Assembly (NCBI GenBank): GCA_001931875.2
Contig: MSJH02000578.1
Coordinates: 310,001-374,000, forward strand
Direction: 5' to 3'
Source of the DNA: Byssochlamys sp. IMV 00236
Lineage: Eukaryota; Ascomycota; Eurotiomycetes; Eurotiales; Thermoascaceae
DNA: 64,000 bases
Positions 47,014 through 57,580 of the stretch are shown here, piece by piece (within the stretch, counting starts at the first letter, position 1; each line of letters begins with the position of its first letter). The position numbers and the translations under genes are program-made. The notes under the pieces were generated by a model. It made no database searches. It was not told the origin of the DNA and was given only the letters and a program-made list of their open reading frames with translations.

Positions 47014-47416
47014 CTACTTACCGTTTGCGGATATCGCGGGAGGGGGATCAACGAAAGAGCAGAGTCAAGCGAGAGCGGGGGAGGCGCTCATCTTCGCCGC
47101 TGGAGGGGAAGATCGAACCTACAAAGTTTGCTGAATGCAGTTAACTGCTCGCTATTGTTCGACTTATATACTCGAGTCTAGCGGGCAGAGAGGCTCTATC
47201 AGCCTTCTAGAATTCCTGGCACGATACAATCCAGCCCGCAGAGCGAAGATCGTCTGCCTTGCTCCAGGGCTAAGACAGACCAGACTCCAGAGACAAGCGG
47301 GTTGGAAACGCCCCGTATTATTAAAGTTTCCCACCTCGCTCTGATTTACTCTTTTGTCGCTGCTTGCGATGACGACTCGCTTGCCATGTGCTTGGGACGC
47401 TGGAGGCCGATGATTG

Positions 47417-47446
47417 CTTGCTTGCTTGATTGATTGATTGATTGAT
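47417..47446. repeat. CTTG/TTGA tetranucleotide repeat
   Basis: CTTG units pass into five TTGA units. Confidence 0.75.
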
Positions 47447-47563
47447 GGGCGCAGAATGGGTCGGATCCGCAGCTGCAAGAGGCTCGTTGGAAGATGATGA
47501 ACGTGTTCTCTGCTGCTGGCTTGCCTTGTCTTGTCTTCATATTATCATGTATTACTGTACATA

Positions 47564-47583
47564 CGTATGTATGTATGTATGTA
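47564..47583. repeat. GTAT tetranucleotide repeat
   Basis: About five GTAT units in tandem. Confidence 0.8.
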
Positions 47584-48897
47584 GCGAACAGGCAGCTGAA
47601 CGAACAAGGCTGGCCCATCTCGGGGAAAATGTTCGCCATCGGACAAAACTCGATTTTCCTGGGGGGACGGTTTCATGGTTGGGTTGTCAGGGACGTGGAT
47701 AAGATGAATGGATCAGAAGAAGACCTTCCGTGGATCGGATCGGATCGTTGGTTGGTTGCAGACAGTCAGAGAGACACAGACAGCATGACAGATAGGTGAT
47801 AGTAGGGATCCATCATCATCAATAATCCATCGATCAGTCAGTCAGTCCATCTTTCAATCGTTCCAGAACTCACGTCAGCTGGTCGTTGTACATAACCATC
47901 TATCCCAAGGACAACAGCCTCTTGTTTCGTTTCACGCCAGTCCAGGCACACGAGATGCTAGTGCTCGATGATTCATGACTCGGATCGATTGGGAACCCCC
48001 ATCCGTGGAAGCGATTGTGCCCGCCAGGAAGGCAAGGGTTCCTGGTGCCTCAGAGAGTCAGCATCCTGTGATATCCACGGTTCATCGGCAGCGATAGTAT
48101 ATGTCAATTCTCATCGAGCCTGAATCTCTCCGGTAACTCGCTCGCCTTACCAGCACAACGACTCGGACCCGCCATTACAAGCGCCGTTCTGAGTCTAGCG
48201 TTCCTGATAAACAAACCCAGCGCCCGCCAGCTGCCTCGCTGCATCTAGAAGAATGATTTTGCAAAAGAGTTAAAAAAAAAAAGAGGAAACAGAAAAAAGG
48301 ACAAGGAAAAGGAAAGGAACGGAAAGATTCTAGACATCCATGGCCTTCCGTCCAACTGTCGTCGTAGGCTCTTTTTTCCCTTACCCATCCTCTCCGCCGC
48401 TCTCATCATCCTCAGCATCATCATCATCATCTCTAACTATCTACCATACGCCGTAAGACACTGGCCGTAAATTGACAATTCTCACCACGAGAAAGCCAGC
48501 CTTACGCCGTTTTTGTTTGGTGCTCCCTCATTGCTGGTGTTCGAACGTCCCATTCGCCTGTTGCTTCGGCTGAACCGGTCGTCCAGCCTTTTTTTCTAGA
48601 CCCGTCAGCTGTCGGGTTGTTGTTGCTCTCTGCTCTTCTGCTGGGGGCCGTGGCCCGTTCGACTATCTAATTTAATTAACTGACTTGCTGCGACGAAACG
48701 TCCTGGACTCGACACGGCCCAGTCCCTTTTTTTGCCTTTGCCCTGTCTTGTCTTGTCCTCCCCTGTCCCTTTTCTTCTTTCCCCTCCTCCCCCTCCTCTT
48801 CCTGCCCCTCGCTTCCCTCGCCGACCGTCGTTTCCGATAAGCCTCCCTCACTCTCGGGTCCTTGTATCATCGTCCCTGCCCTGGCCCGGTCAAGCAT

Positions 48898-48930
48898 AAC
48901 CACCACTACCACCACCATCACCACCACCAC
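48898..48930. repeat. CCA trinucleotide repeat
   Basis: An imperfect run of CCA units interrupted by CTA and TCA, inside the CT-rich leader region. Confidence 0.75.
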
Positions 48931-49713
48931 CCTTCCCGGTCCCTCCCTCTCCCTCTCTCTTATCCTCTCTCCTCTCTCTGCTGTATTCTTCCCTTTCCCT
49001 CTGATTTCCCAATCAGACGGTTTCTCCTCCATCGGGTTCCCGTCTGTACCGTTCCATCCTTCCCGTCGAAACCACGCACGCACTTCTCCCGTCAGCGCTG
49101 GCCAAGACCGGCTACTGGTCAACCGCTCCCGCTGGCGAGATAGCAGGATTGCAGAACGTCGACCGTCCCTTGCATCCTCTACCGCTCCCTCTCTCGAGGA
49201 GAAATGCTCCGGTGCAGCTGACGGATCGCCCCATCTATTCGTCGCGACGTTTCGCCCTTGCTTGGTCGCCCTCTTCTGCCGCTGTGGCCTGCTGTGTTTC
49301 GATCCAATCTACGCTTGGCAAAGCTGCCTGCGACTCGCTGCGGCTGATCGGAGATAATAATCTTTTGACACTGGTATGTCTCCGGTTCTACTGGTGTCGT
49401 TTGAACTCGTGCTGCGATCTATGCCCGCTCGCATGCTTACCATCTGATCTCAAGTATCCACAGTTAGCTCATCGAGCCGCACCGCGAGATCCCAAAACCA
49501 GACGACGCGATCCTCATTTCCCGAAAGGGGCATACATCTCGTCTGTCTGCCTCTCCCCCTCCCTAACGTGGTCCGCAGACGACGAGGGCGCGCTGGTAGC
49601 GATCTAGAGTCGATCGCGAAATACGATTCCAGAATCCACTCTTCCGGTAGCCAGCGTGGTTCTGCTGCGACAAGATCAGAATCCCACACTGACATTTTCT
49701 CGTGCCGCACAAG

Positions 49714-51864
49714 ATGACTTCGTTTCTACCAGTGAACAATATCCCCGCGCCTCGGGATCACACCATGGATGATGCTACGACACCTACAACTCCTCGACCG
49801 AACTCGACTAATCTACCTAGAAAACACGAGAGCTCTCCGCAATCACAAACGAAAAATAGTGAAGACGGCACTCAAAATACACAGAACTTGGCTGAAGAAG
49901 GCTCCCGGTCGAATGATACGGCACAGTCGAACTCGGCTTCTTCGAATAAAGAAAGCCGCTCCCCACAGCAAGCTACAGACGACAACGCTGCTGAATCAGA
50001 TGGTGATCGGGATGGTTCTGGAAACGAGTCTGATCATGGTGGATCTGGGCCTCCTTCAAAGAAGAAGAAAGGACAGCGCTTCTTCTGCACGGATTTCCCG
50101 CCTTGCAACTTGAGCTTTACCAGAAGTGAGCATCTCGCGCGGCACATTCGGAAGCACACTGGAGAGCGTCCCTTCCAATGTCATTGTTCCAGACGGTTTT
50201 CACGCCTCGACAACCTGCGCCAGCATGCTCAGACTGTTCACGTCAACGAAGAGATCCCTGGCGATTCCCTTGCCGCCACAGGCACCCGATTTCAACGCCA
50301 GATTCGTACGGACCGCGTTCGACCTCAAGGCAGAGCGCGAGCAGGTACCGCAGGCAGTCAAGGAACACATAGTCGGGGTCATAGCAGAAATCTTTCCGCT
50401 TCCAGCATCACCTCGACAGCGTCCACTTTCAGTCAGAGCCAGGACATTCGACGTCGGCCTCCACCTTTGATTATGGCCAATGACGGCACGGCAAGGGCCA
50501 GGTTGACACTGGACACGATGGGTGAACCTCCGACTACACCTCCCGCCCAGATTCGAGTTGGACCGCCAGGTCAGTCTCCTAGTGGACCGCATTATGCACC
50601 TGCGAGTGCGTTCCCTTCTGCCGGCGGCAGTCCTCATTTCGGCTCTCCCATGTCGAGCACTTCGCATGCTTCTGGATTCTGGGACGGCAAGACAGCTGCC
50701 CGCCGTTTGTCTGTCCCATCAGGACCCAACCCATTCATTCCTCCTCATGGCACCACATATCCTCCCACCTATGTCAGTTCTCTGCCTCCCTCTCATCCTT
50801 CATATTCAAACAGCGGCGTCTTTGCTAGCCCTGCCAGCTCGAATTACTCTTTGTCGCGGGAAGAGCCCACCCTTAGCCCCGCTGAAGCGGAGTTGCGGAG
50901 GAGGACGTGGCACCCCTCGACTTATTCTGGCTATCCCAGACCCGCGACAAGCGGTTTGAGCCACTACCAGACCCCCGAGACTCTGCAACCCGCGTTCGGG
51001 TCCGGCACCTCAGGGGAACAGCCGCCTCGGCTGCCAGGTATTGAGAGCTTCGACAAAGTGATCCCACAGCATCGGCCAATGACACCCCCGGTTCGTAAAC
51101 CGAGCCCAATGCAGATTGACGGTGGAGGCAGACCGCAGGGAATTACGCCAGGCTTTGCTCCCCATGGACTACCAACTGTTCGTCCGCCACCTCCGATCTC
51201 CGGCCCAGGACATCGACGGGGCCATGTTTCCTGGGACATGTCTCTACACAGACTCGATATCTCCGACAGACCTTCCCCGAGAGATCCGCCGCACTGGGGA
51301 TCAAGCAGCATTCCCGAAAGTCACAGTACAGTGTCGCGTACTTTTGGTCCATACGGAGTGAGTCGTGACCATCCGGACAACCGTGAGCCGGGCCAGGCTC
51401 CCGAACCGAGCACTCCGCAGAATAAGAGAAGCTCATGGTATAATGGACCGCCATCTAGTAATGTCCCTGGCTCTCAGGCGAATCGTACGTCTCCTGAAGA
51501 TTCCAGCAGCAGCGAGGGTGTGACCACGCCCTCGACCTCCTCCCTCGAGTACCATCCAGCTATAGTACACAGCAATGGTTATGTGGAGCCTCACCATCCA
51601 CCGCTCCCGGTTGAAGCATCTCACAGTGTACGCACAACTTCTCTCTAACCCTCAGGAATTAGTGAATATTTTTTTGCTGATCTATTGCAGGCCTGTGCTC
51701 CACTCCCTCATCCAGCTCCTGGTTATCAAACGAATCCTGGGAACGGCGCACGTTCAGACTTCTTCGGGGCTTCTTCCAACCACGGAGGTGGCATGGGTCG
51801 CTTGGAGGCTCTTGTGGCTGTTGCAACCAGTGAGAATAAAGGGGGAACAAAGCTCTACATTTGA
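49714..51864 (+). CDS. C2H2 zinc-finger transcription factor with atypical fingers
   Basis: Predicted nuclear DNA-binding regulator, ADR1-like in finger arrangement; targets not assignable. Exons are 49714-51627 and 51691-51864 with a 63-nt intron (GTACGC..TTGCAG); the product is 695 aa. The acidic/Ser-rich N-terminus ends in a basic PSKKKKGQR near residue 118. Finger 1 ([20 protein letters not shown]) has C-X5-C, and finger 2 ([20 protein letters not shown]) has C-X-C spacing; both differ from the usual C-X2-4-C. The bulk is Pro/Ser-rich and disordered. The second exon gives a conserved-looking tail, [19 protein letters not shown], missed if the intron is ignored. The upstream four codons begin with GTG, so ATG 49714 is the start. 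Confidence 0.85.
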
Positions 51865-53921
51865 GAGGAGACAGATAATACATGATGAATTGTCATATAC
51901 TCGGCCAGGCTGTTGATACTTCCTCGCAGGAGATTAGCAGCGATCGATCCCCCTTTTTCGTGTGTGCCGAAGACTATCCGGCCTTCCGGTTCCTTACGTC
52001 GGTCTTTTCTTTTCTTTCTTTTTTTCCCCGTCTCCTTCGGTTTGAAATAAGGGTACTCTCTGGTATCTACCTCTCCTTCTGTCGTTGCGTTCCTTTCTAT
52101 TTCCGAGGAAGGACATTCGCTGAGTGATATCTGCCGGTTTATCCTTTACGAAGCGACGACCTTACGAATGATGCATAAATGCGGTTCCTACGAGATCTGG
52201 TTCCCATGTTCCTGCGGTGATTTCCATCTGTCGACTTATCCTTGTGTTCGTGATTACTTTGTGTGTGTGGCTTCGCGTTGATTATTTTCCGCTGCTGGCG
52301 CAAATGGTCTCTGCATCGAGATACCCTGGCCTTCCTGATTCCGTCATGGGGGTCTGGCAACGCAGTCTCTTCTCGGTTGCGGCACGGCTTTCTTTCTCCG
52401 CTCTCGTCTGGGCTGTATCTGCCGACCTTCTGCTACCCGGGGAGGGCTCTGCATCGCCCTTCTATATAATCATTGCTATATACGGCTGGGAATTTCACTT
52501 CAAGTATATGTCTTAGTAGCCTTTCTGCTTGTACTGGACTGGTTCCGGGACTTATTGGTTATCCGAGCTTGCGGCGCTGGTATTTTGAAGAAATTACAGA
52601 ATGACTGATGACTTATCTTTATGACGGCGCGGGTAGGATATGCGCTGATCGTTGATCGCCTTGAGTATCATTTTCGTTTTGATGATTGAGTCTCCTTCTG
52701 GTCATGCGTTCTACATTCACCTTGGTTGGATTCTGACGGTTTGCAATATGCGCTTAGACGGTTCCAGTGTAGTCAGATTGAATCGATTCCACTTTAACTG
52801 CATTGTTTTGGATATATCCGACTCGAGTGCTAGTGCGGTGTGTTCAGCAGGAGATGAGCACCGCTGGCGCGGGGTTCCCGCAGCCGAAACATGCAGTCTG
52901 CTCAGTAACTAGCGTGCATTGGAGCCAATTGAGGATGCAACACGACCCTGATTTAAAAATAGGTGACCTGGCGCCTGCAGGGCTCCGTTAATAGCGTGTC
53001 TGGAAGAAGTTCCCCTCTTCTGGCGTCCTTGAGACGTGCAGTTGTTGAAAAGGATGAATTCAGATGGCGATGACTTCATAGGTACCTACCCACTCCCCCA
53101 CCATTGGCGTCAAAGCACAAGTACCTGCCAGGTATTAAATTATTATTGGGGATGCTTTATTCGCAGCCAACTTGGCATTCAGTCAAATATATTTCCCGAG
53201 GTAATAATATTCGATTCAAAGTATACTAGTGCTCTTCTTCATCGTGGGGCATTATTACGTGATGACTGGTCGTTGACGTCTTTCGTTCCTCGTTTTGGCT
53301 AATAGCTGACCTGCTCCGGCATTCCACTTGCCCATGTTCGGAGGGGACCGTAGTTAGCAGTAGTTAGTAGTTAGAATTGAATATGAACTTTTCTCGAAGG
53401 AAGAAATAATAATCACTCGATACAATAATTCATTTGCATGATCATATCTATTAGGATTGGATTGAACGGGATCTCCCCTCCGTCCGATCATGATCTAACA
53501 ACCATCTACGTAGAGGAGCATCTAATGCGAAAAGAAAAGAACAAAAATCCAGGTTTAGCTAGTTTACTTCCCGTTTTCAATAATACTAGCAGGACTTGAA
53601 ATCCAGGTAGAGAGGGAGGGAGAGAAGTACATACGTAGAGTATATGTGGTAATGCTACAGGCTGGGAACTGAAACTGGGTTAACGTCATCGTGCTCGGTG
53701 ACTTTCCGGGGTACGACGCTGTGCCTCTGTTCCGCTCGGGCGATTTAAATACGGACTGGCTTTGCTCCTTTTTAAAGTGTTCAATCATTCAGATTTATTA
53801 GTATTCATTGAATCTGGGGGCTTGCTATCCTCACGTCCTTACTTACATACATCCTACTCTACCCTACCCTACGCTACCCTGCCCTACTCTACATTACATC
53901 CTCTACACTCTACCGCCCATC
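51865..53921. other. Intergenic region
   Basis: About 2 kb without a supportable gene. Pyrimidine-rich sequence at about 51995-52090 probably belongs to the 3' UTR of the C2H2 gene. Just before the next gene, CTAC/CCTAC-type repeats (53850-53915) form its leader. Confidence 0.5.
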
Positions 53922-54548
53922 ATGTCGAAGAGCCGCACCCCTCTCTACTTGGGTCTCGGTCTGGCCGGTGCCGGAGGCTACTACCTGTACAGAGCTGGTG
54001 GTGATCCCCAGAGGGCCAAGAATGAGGTGAAGCGTAAGTAGCCCAAGTTACCTACCTACCAGATGGGACTGAATAATCAGTTCGATGGGAGTTGCATGTG
54101 TCTGATTGAATGACTGACTGACTGACTGACTGACTGACTGGGGTACGCAGACGATGCTGAGCGGGCACGCAGCAGAATCCCCACGGGACCCGAAGCTGAA
54201 AAGATTGGAGAGAAAGTTGGATCGGAAGCTGGCGCCAGCATTGATGAAGCTGTAAGTTGTCTCTCTCTGGCATACAAAACCGAATCATCCATCCCGTTCC
54301 GGAGTCGAGGAAACAAACTAACATGGAACCCTTTTTTTTAGGTCAACAACGCCAAGGACCTGGCACGAAGCAATGGAGACAACATCAGACAGTATGCCAA
54401 TGAGGGTATTGACAAGATCGATCAGATCCGTCAGGATACCGCTAAGAAGCTAGGCACGAGTGTCGACAAGCTCGACAGGACCGTGGAGAACAAGGCGTCC
54501 GAGGCCAAGAGTACTCTGTCCAGCTGGTTTGGAGGTAGTAGCAAGTAA
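53922..54548 (+). CDS. Small LEA-like protein with N-terminal hydrophobic segment
   Basis: Function unknown. Three exons, 53922-54033, 54151-54251 and 54342-54548, give 139 aa in frame. Residues ~8-24 (PLYLGLGLAGAGGYYLYRAG) form a Gly-rich hydrophobic segment, a possible membrane anchor or mitochondrial signal. The rest is highly charged and helical with repeated Lys/Asp patterns, as in group-3 LEA proteins (QIRQDTAKKLGTSVDKLDRT). Similar small proteins in Aspergillus are often labelled calcofluor-white hypersensitive; that is a naming memory, not evidence of function. The first intron carries an ACTG microsatellite. Confidence 0.75.
54110..54140. repeat. ACTG tetranucleotide microsatellite inside an intron
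   Basis: About seven ACTG/TGAC units lie in intron 1 of the LEA-like gene, ten bases before its 3' splice site. Confidence 0.85.
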
Positions 54549-55596
54549 AAGGATAAGGGAAAATAGGTAAAAAATGGCAGGGCGATAATAATAATTTGAC
54601 TGGGTTTTCCGGATTGGGAAAAAAAGCCTAGTCGAGCGAGTCCTTTGGGCGGACCGTTGCCATGGGATCTCTTTTTTGATTTTTAAATTTGTGGATCATG
54701 ATCGAAATGTCTGTCTGTATTTTAATGTTGGAACGTTGAGCTATTAATGCGATGCGATGCTTTTCTTGACAGGCATTTCTTTTTCATTATTTCTAGAGGG
54801 CTGCTCCCGCTCCCCAAGGGCTCTTTTCCTAGATGTTCATTCACATCGTGAGCATGGATTTGGAAAACCAACACGACCGTGACCATTTAAATACACTCCA
54901 TCGGTGTCATCTAATATACCTTGAGTCGCTTGAAAAGGAGCTCTATGTAGCGCGGGCTAGATATCAAATATACTCCACATTCCGACAACCGTCGTAAAAT
55001 TGCCGTGGCGATGCCGCACTATGAAGACCGGACCTATTGGATCGCTAGTTGTCCCGACATTGGAACATTCCTCCCTAACTCCGCTTGTCGTAGGAACGAA
55101 CATATAGATATGATATGATAATATAGTAATAGCATCTTGAATAAAATAAAATCAATGAACAATAAAAAGAAGAGACGCTGGTTGTTGCACCAATATGAAG
55201 TATTATTATTTTTGCGAGAATACGATATAACCCGATCGGGAACTTGATGCGCGAAAACGCGGTCCGACGCGTGTTTTCCCCCTTTGTTTTCGCGTCGATC
55301 GAGCTCGAGATCTTCTTCGCCAAAACGGGGGAAAAAAAGCTGAGGGTCGAGGCTGAAGGCTAGACTAGCAAAAAAAGCACGAGCCCTCCCCTCTGTCTCT
55401 GTCTCTTTCTGTGACAACGTCAACAGATCTCTTTCCTGATAAAACTCATTGGGGGGTTCATGTTTCCTATTCTATGAAAATTGTGTGTCGTTGTTGGCTT
55501 TTTTTTTTCGTCTTTTACTTTAGGAAAGTATAAGTTACTCTTATACCATACTCTACTTCTTTTTTTAAAAAGATAATAGACAAGAGGGCAGGTACA
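54549..55596. promoter_or_regulatory. CDT1 upstream region with ACGCGT (MCB) box
   Basis: ACGCGT at 55267-55272 is a perfect MluI cell-cycle box, about 325 bp upstream of the CDT1 start. Related GCG-rich sequence flanks it (AAAACGCGG, TTCGCGTCG). T-rich runs at 55500-55565 lie just before the start. Use of the box by an MBF-type complex is inferred. Confidence 0.55.
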
Positions 55597-57135
55597 ATGC
55601 CTCGTGCCTCGACGACCGCCATGACGACGCGACGATCTAGTCTGCGATCAAGGACAGGACAACCGGGCATTCAGACCTTCGCAAGAGCAACCAAGCCCGG
55701 AACCAGGACGTCGATAGGCCCTGCCGACGAGAAGAAGATTCAGGAGAACCAGACGCCGCTGCTTCCGTCGTCTCCGTCAAAGAAACGCAAGTTGAACGAG
55801 ATCGGGCAGGTGGAATGTGTCCCTGAGGAGAAGGAGGATGTTGCGAAGGACGTGACGGCCACGCCGTCGAAGACCTTGCGGTTCAGTGAATTGGCTCTTT
55901 CGACGCCCAGAAGGACAAAGTCGGCTCCTCCACGGCCTCTCAGGAGGAGGAGGGAACCCTCGCCGGAGGAGTCGCCGTCACGGACCCCTAGTGTTGAGGA
56001 GGAAGAGTCTTCGTCGTCGGCGGTAGAGGAGGCTGACTCGAGGCCTACATCACCCGAGGAGGAGGAAGAGTCCCCAGTTAAGGAGCAAACGTCGCCAATT
56101 GCTCGACCGGCGTGCTTTGACAATCTGTTGCATCTGCACTCGTGCTTCCTTTCCGCTTTATCACTACATTATGCACATAACGGCGCGTCCACACCTGCTG
56201 ATTTGAAAGAGTTTCTGCCCAGCGTGCAGAAGATCTGGAGGAAGCGGAAAGTCGTCACGAAGGATTTACAGCGGTTAGTCCAGATCTGGGACGAGGAGGG
56301 TCCTTCGTCTGCAGGAGTACGGTTTCGCATTGCCAATTACGGCCTGGGGAAAGTATGTCTGGAAAGAGTGGTTGCGACGGAACACACCACGCGGCCGCTG
56401 GATGAGAATGAACTGCAATGGCAGTTCGAGCGCAGGCTGGACTGGGTATGGAACAGACTGGTGGACTCGGTGCCGGATCTGAAAGGGAAGGATCAGGTCG
56501 AACTGTTAGACTTGCTGGATCTGGCTCCTATTCATGAGTCGCTTACCGCGTTCACGTCCTTCCGCAAGGGACAGCAGCGGTTACAGGATCTTAGGGGAGG
56601 TGTTATCCGGGTGAAGACGGCCATGATGAAAGCAAAGATGCAGGTTGATGACTCAACGCCGAAACCACCTGTCGTGGCCGCGACGGCCCGTCGAAAGGGG
56701 CTTCTGGATCGGATCAAGAACAAAGAGCTCAGGCAGTCAAAGCTGCCGCCGCCTCCTTCGAAGGAGATGCTTCTCCGGCGGTCCGCGGCTGAACGTGTCG
56801 AGGAGGTCGCCAGAGTACTGATGGTCCTTAGACCTAGTGGTGTTGTGGGCACCGGACCCTGGGCTATTGCTGCGTCTCAGAAGAAGCCGTATAGCTTAGG
56901 CGCCGTTGTGCGGAATGTTCAGGATTCAGTCCGCAGTCCGATCTCGGACAGGGAGGTAGAGATTTGTTTGGATATTTTGACTCGAAAGGATATTGCCGGA
57001 GACTGGGTAAAACTAGTCACCGTTAATGATCTGCGATCCGTGGTGCTGGGATCCGGTCGAGGGATCTCGCCTACAGATATCGGTACGAAAGTCAGCGCTC
57101 TGAAGATCGGGTGGGAGGATCCCACCCGGTACTGA
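55597..57135 (+). CDS. CDT1: DNA replication licensing factor Cdt1
   Basis: Loads the MCM helicase onto origins together with ORC and Cdc6. Single exon, 512 aa. The N-terminal ~175 residues are Ser/Pro/Glu-rich with SP/TP sites and a basic SPSKKRKLNE nuclear signal. The geminin-binding-like winged-helix region starts at FDNLLHLHSCFLSALSLHYA with PSVQKIWRKRKVVTKDLQRL. The C-terminal winged helix that binds MCM begins around SAAERVEEVARVLMVLRPSG and includes REVEICLDILTRKDIAGDW. Domain order matches fungal Cdt1. It is upstream of and on the same strand as MSH2. Confidence 0.88.
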   Translation: MPRASTTAMTTRRSSLRSRTGQPGIQTFARATKPGTRTSIGPADEKKIQENQTPLLPSSPSKKRKLNEIGQVECVPEEKEDVAKDVTATPSKTLRFSELALSTPRRTKSAPPRPLRRRREPSPEESPSRTPSVEEEESSSSAVEEADSRPTSPEEEEESPVKEQTSPIARPACFDNLLHLHSCFLSALSLHYAHNGASTPADLKEFLPSVQKIWRKRKVVTKDLQRLVQIWDEEGPSSAGVRFRIANYGLGKVCLERVVATEHTTRPLDENELQWQFERRLDWVWNRLVDSVPDLKGKDQVELLDLLDLAPIHESLTAFTSFRKGQQRLQDLRGGVIRVKTAMMKAKMQVDDSTPKPPVVAATARRKGLLDRIKNKELRQSKLPPPPSKEMLLRRSAAERVEEVARVLMVLRPSGVVGTGPWAIAASQKKPYSLGAVVRNVQDSVRSPISDREVEICLDILTRKDIAGDWVKLVTVNDLRSVVLGSGRGISPTDIGTKVSALKIGWEDPTRY

Positions 57136-57580
57136 GTATTTTTTATGTATTTCTTACTCGATCGATACCAGAGCGAAGGCGTACGGGTTCTTGCATTGTT
57201 TATGGGGTTTTGGATGCATTTGGAAAGCAATGAGATAGATGGGACGCCACGTTCTCTACGGCCTCATTGTATTTGTTGTATGTATTACAGTGCAAGTGGT
57301 CTGCATATGCCGCATCAGATAGCATACTATGAATCATTACAATAACACTAATTAGCCAGAACTGTGTTGCTGTTGACATATTGGTATATAAATAAGAACC
57401 ACTTAAGAGGCTGCGGCGCGAGACGCGTTCTCACGTGACCGTGTCGGAGCGGCGCGTCGCTTCCCATGGCCGATAAGTCGATTAATTATTGAACTGTCAG
57501 TTTGCCAGTTTCCACCAGACTTGCCTCGAAGGACAGATTGTGGTACTCAGCACGATCTTGTTCATACTACTCCCGGCAAG
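57136..57580 (+). promoter_or_regulatory. MSH2 promoter with ACGCGT (MCB) box and E-box
   Basis: ACGCGT at 57423-57428 lies about 155 bp upstream of the MSH2 start and is followed six bases later by CACGTG. GGCGCGTCGC at about 57451 is a near match. Yeast MBF acts through such sites at G1/S; its action here is inferred. Confidence 0.55.

Larger units (their letters stand above)
44191..49713. other. Gene-poor tract with microsatellites, upstream of C2H2 regulator
   Basis: About 5.5 kb with no supportable coding gene on either strand. It holds many simple repeats (GA/TG, TAGG, CT, TTGA, GTAT, CCA) and long CT-rich stretches at 48690-49000. The last ~1 kb is probably promoter and long 5' leader of the regulator at 49714. 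An open plus-strand frame at 49149-49607 lacks protein-like features and may be leader sequence. A non-coding transcript cannot be excluded. Confidence 0.5.

Noticed and set aside
49149..49607. 152-codon plus-strand frame before the C2H2 gene
   Set aside because: Low-complexity, Pro/Arg/Ser-rich translation of CT-rich leader sequence; more likely untranslated.
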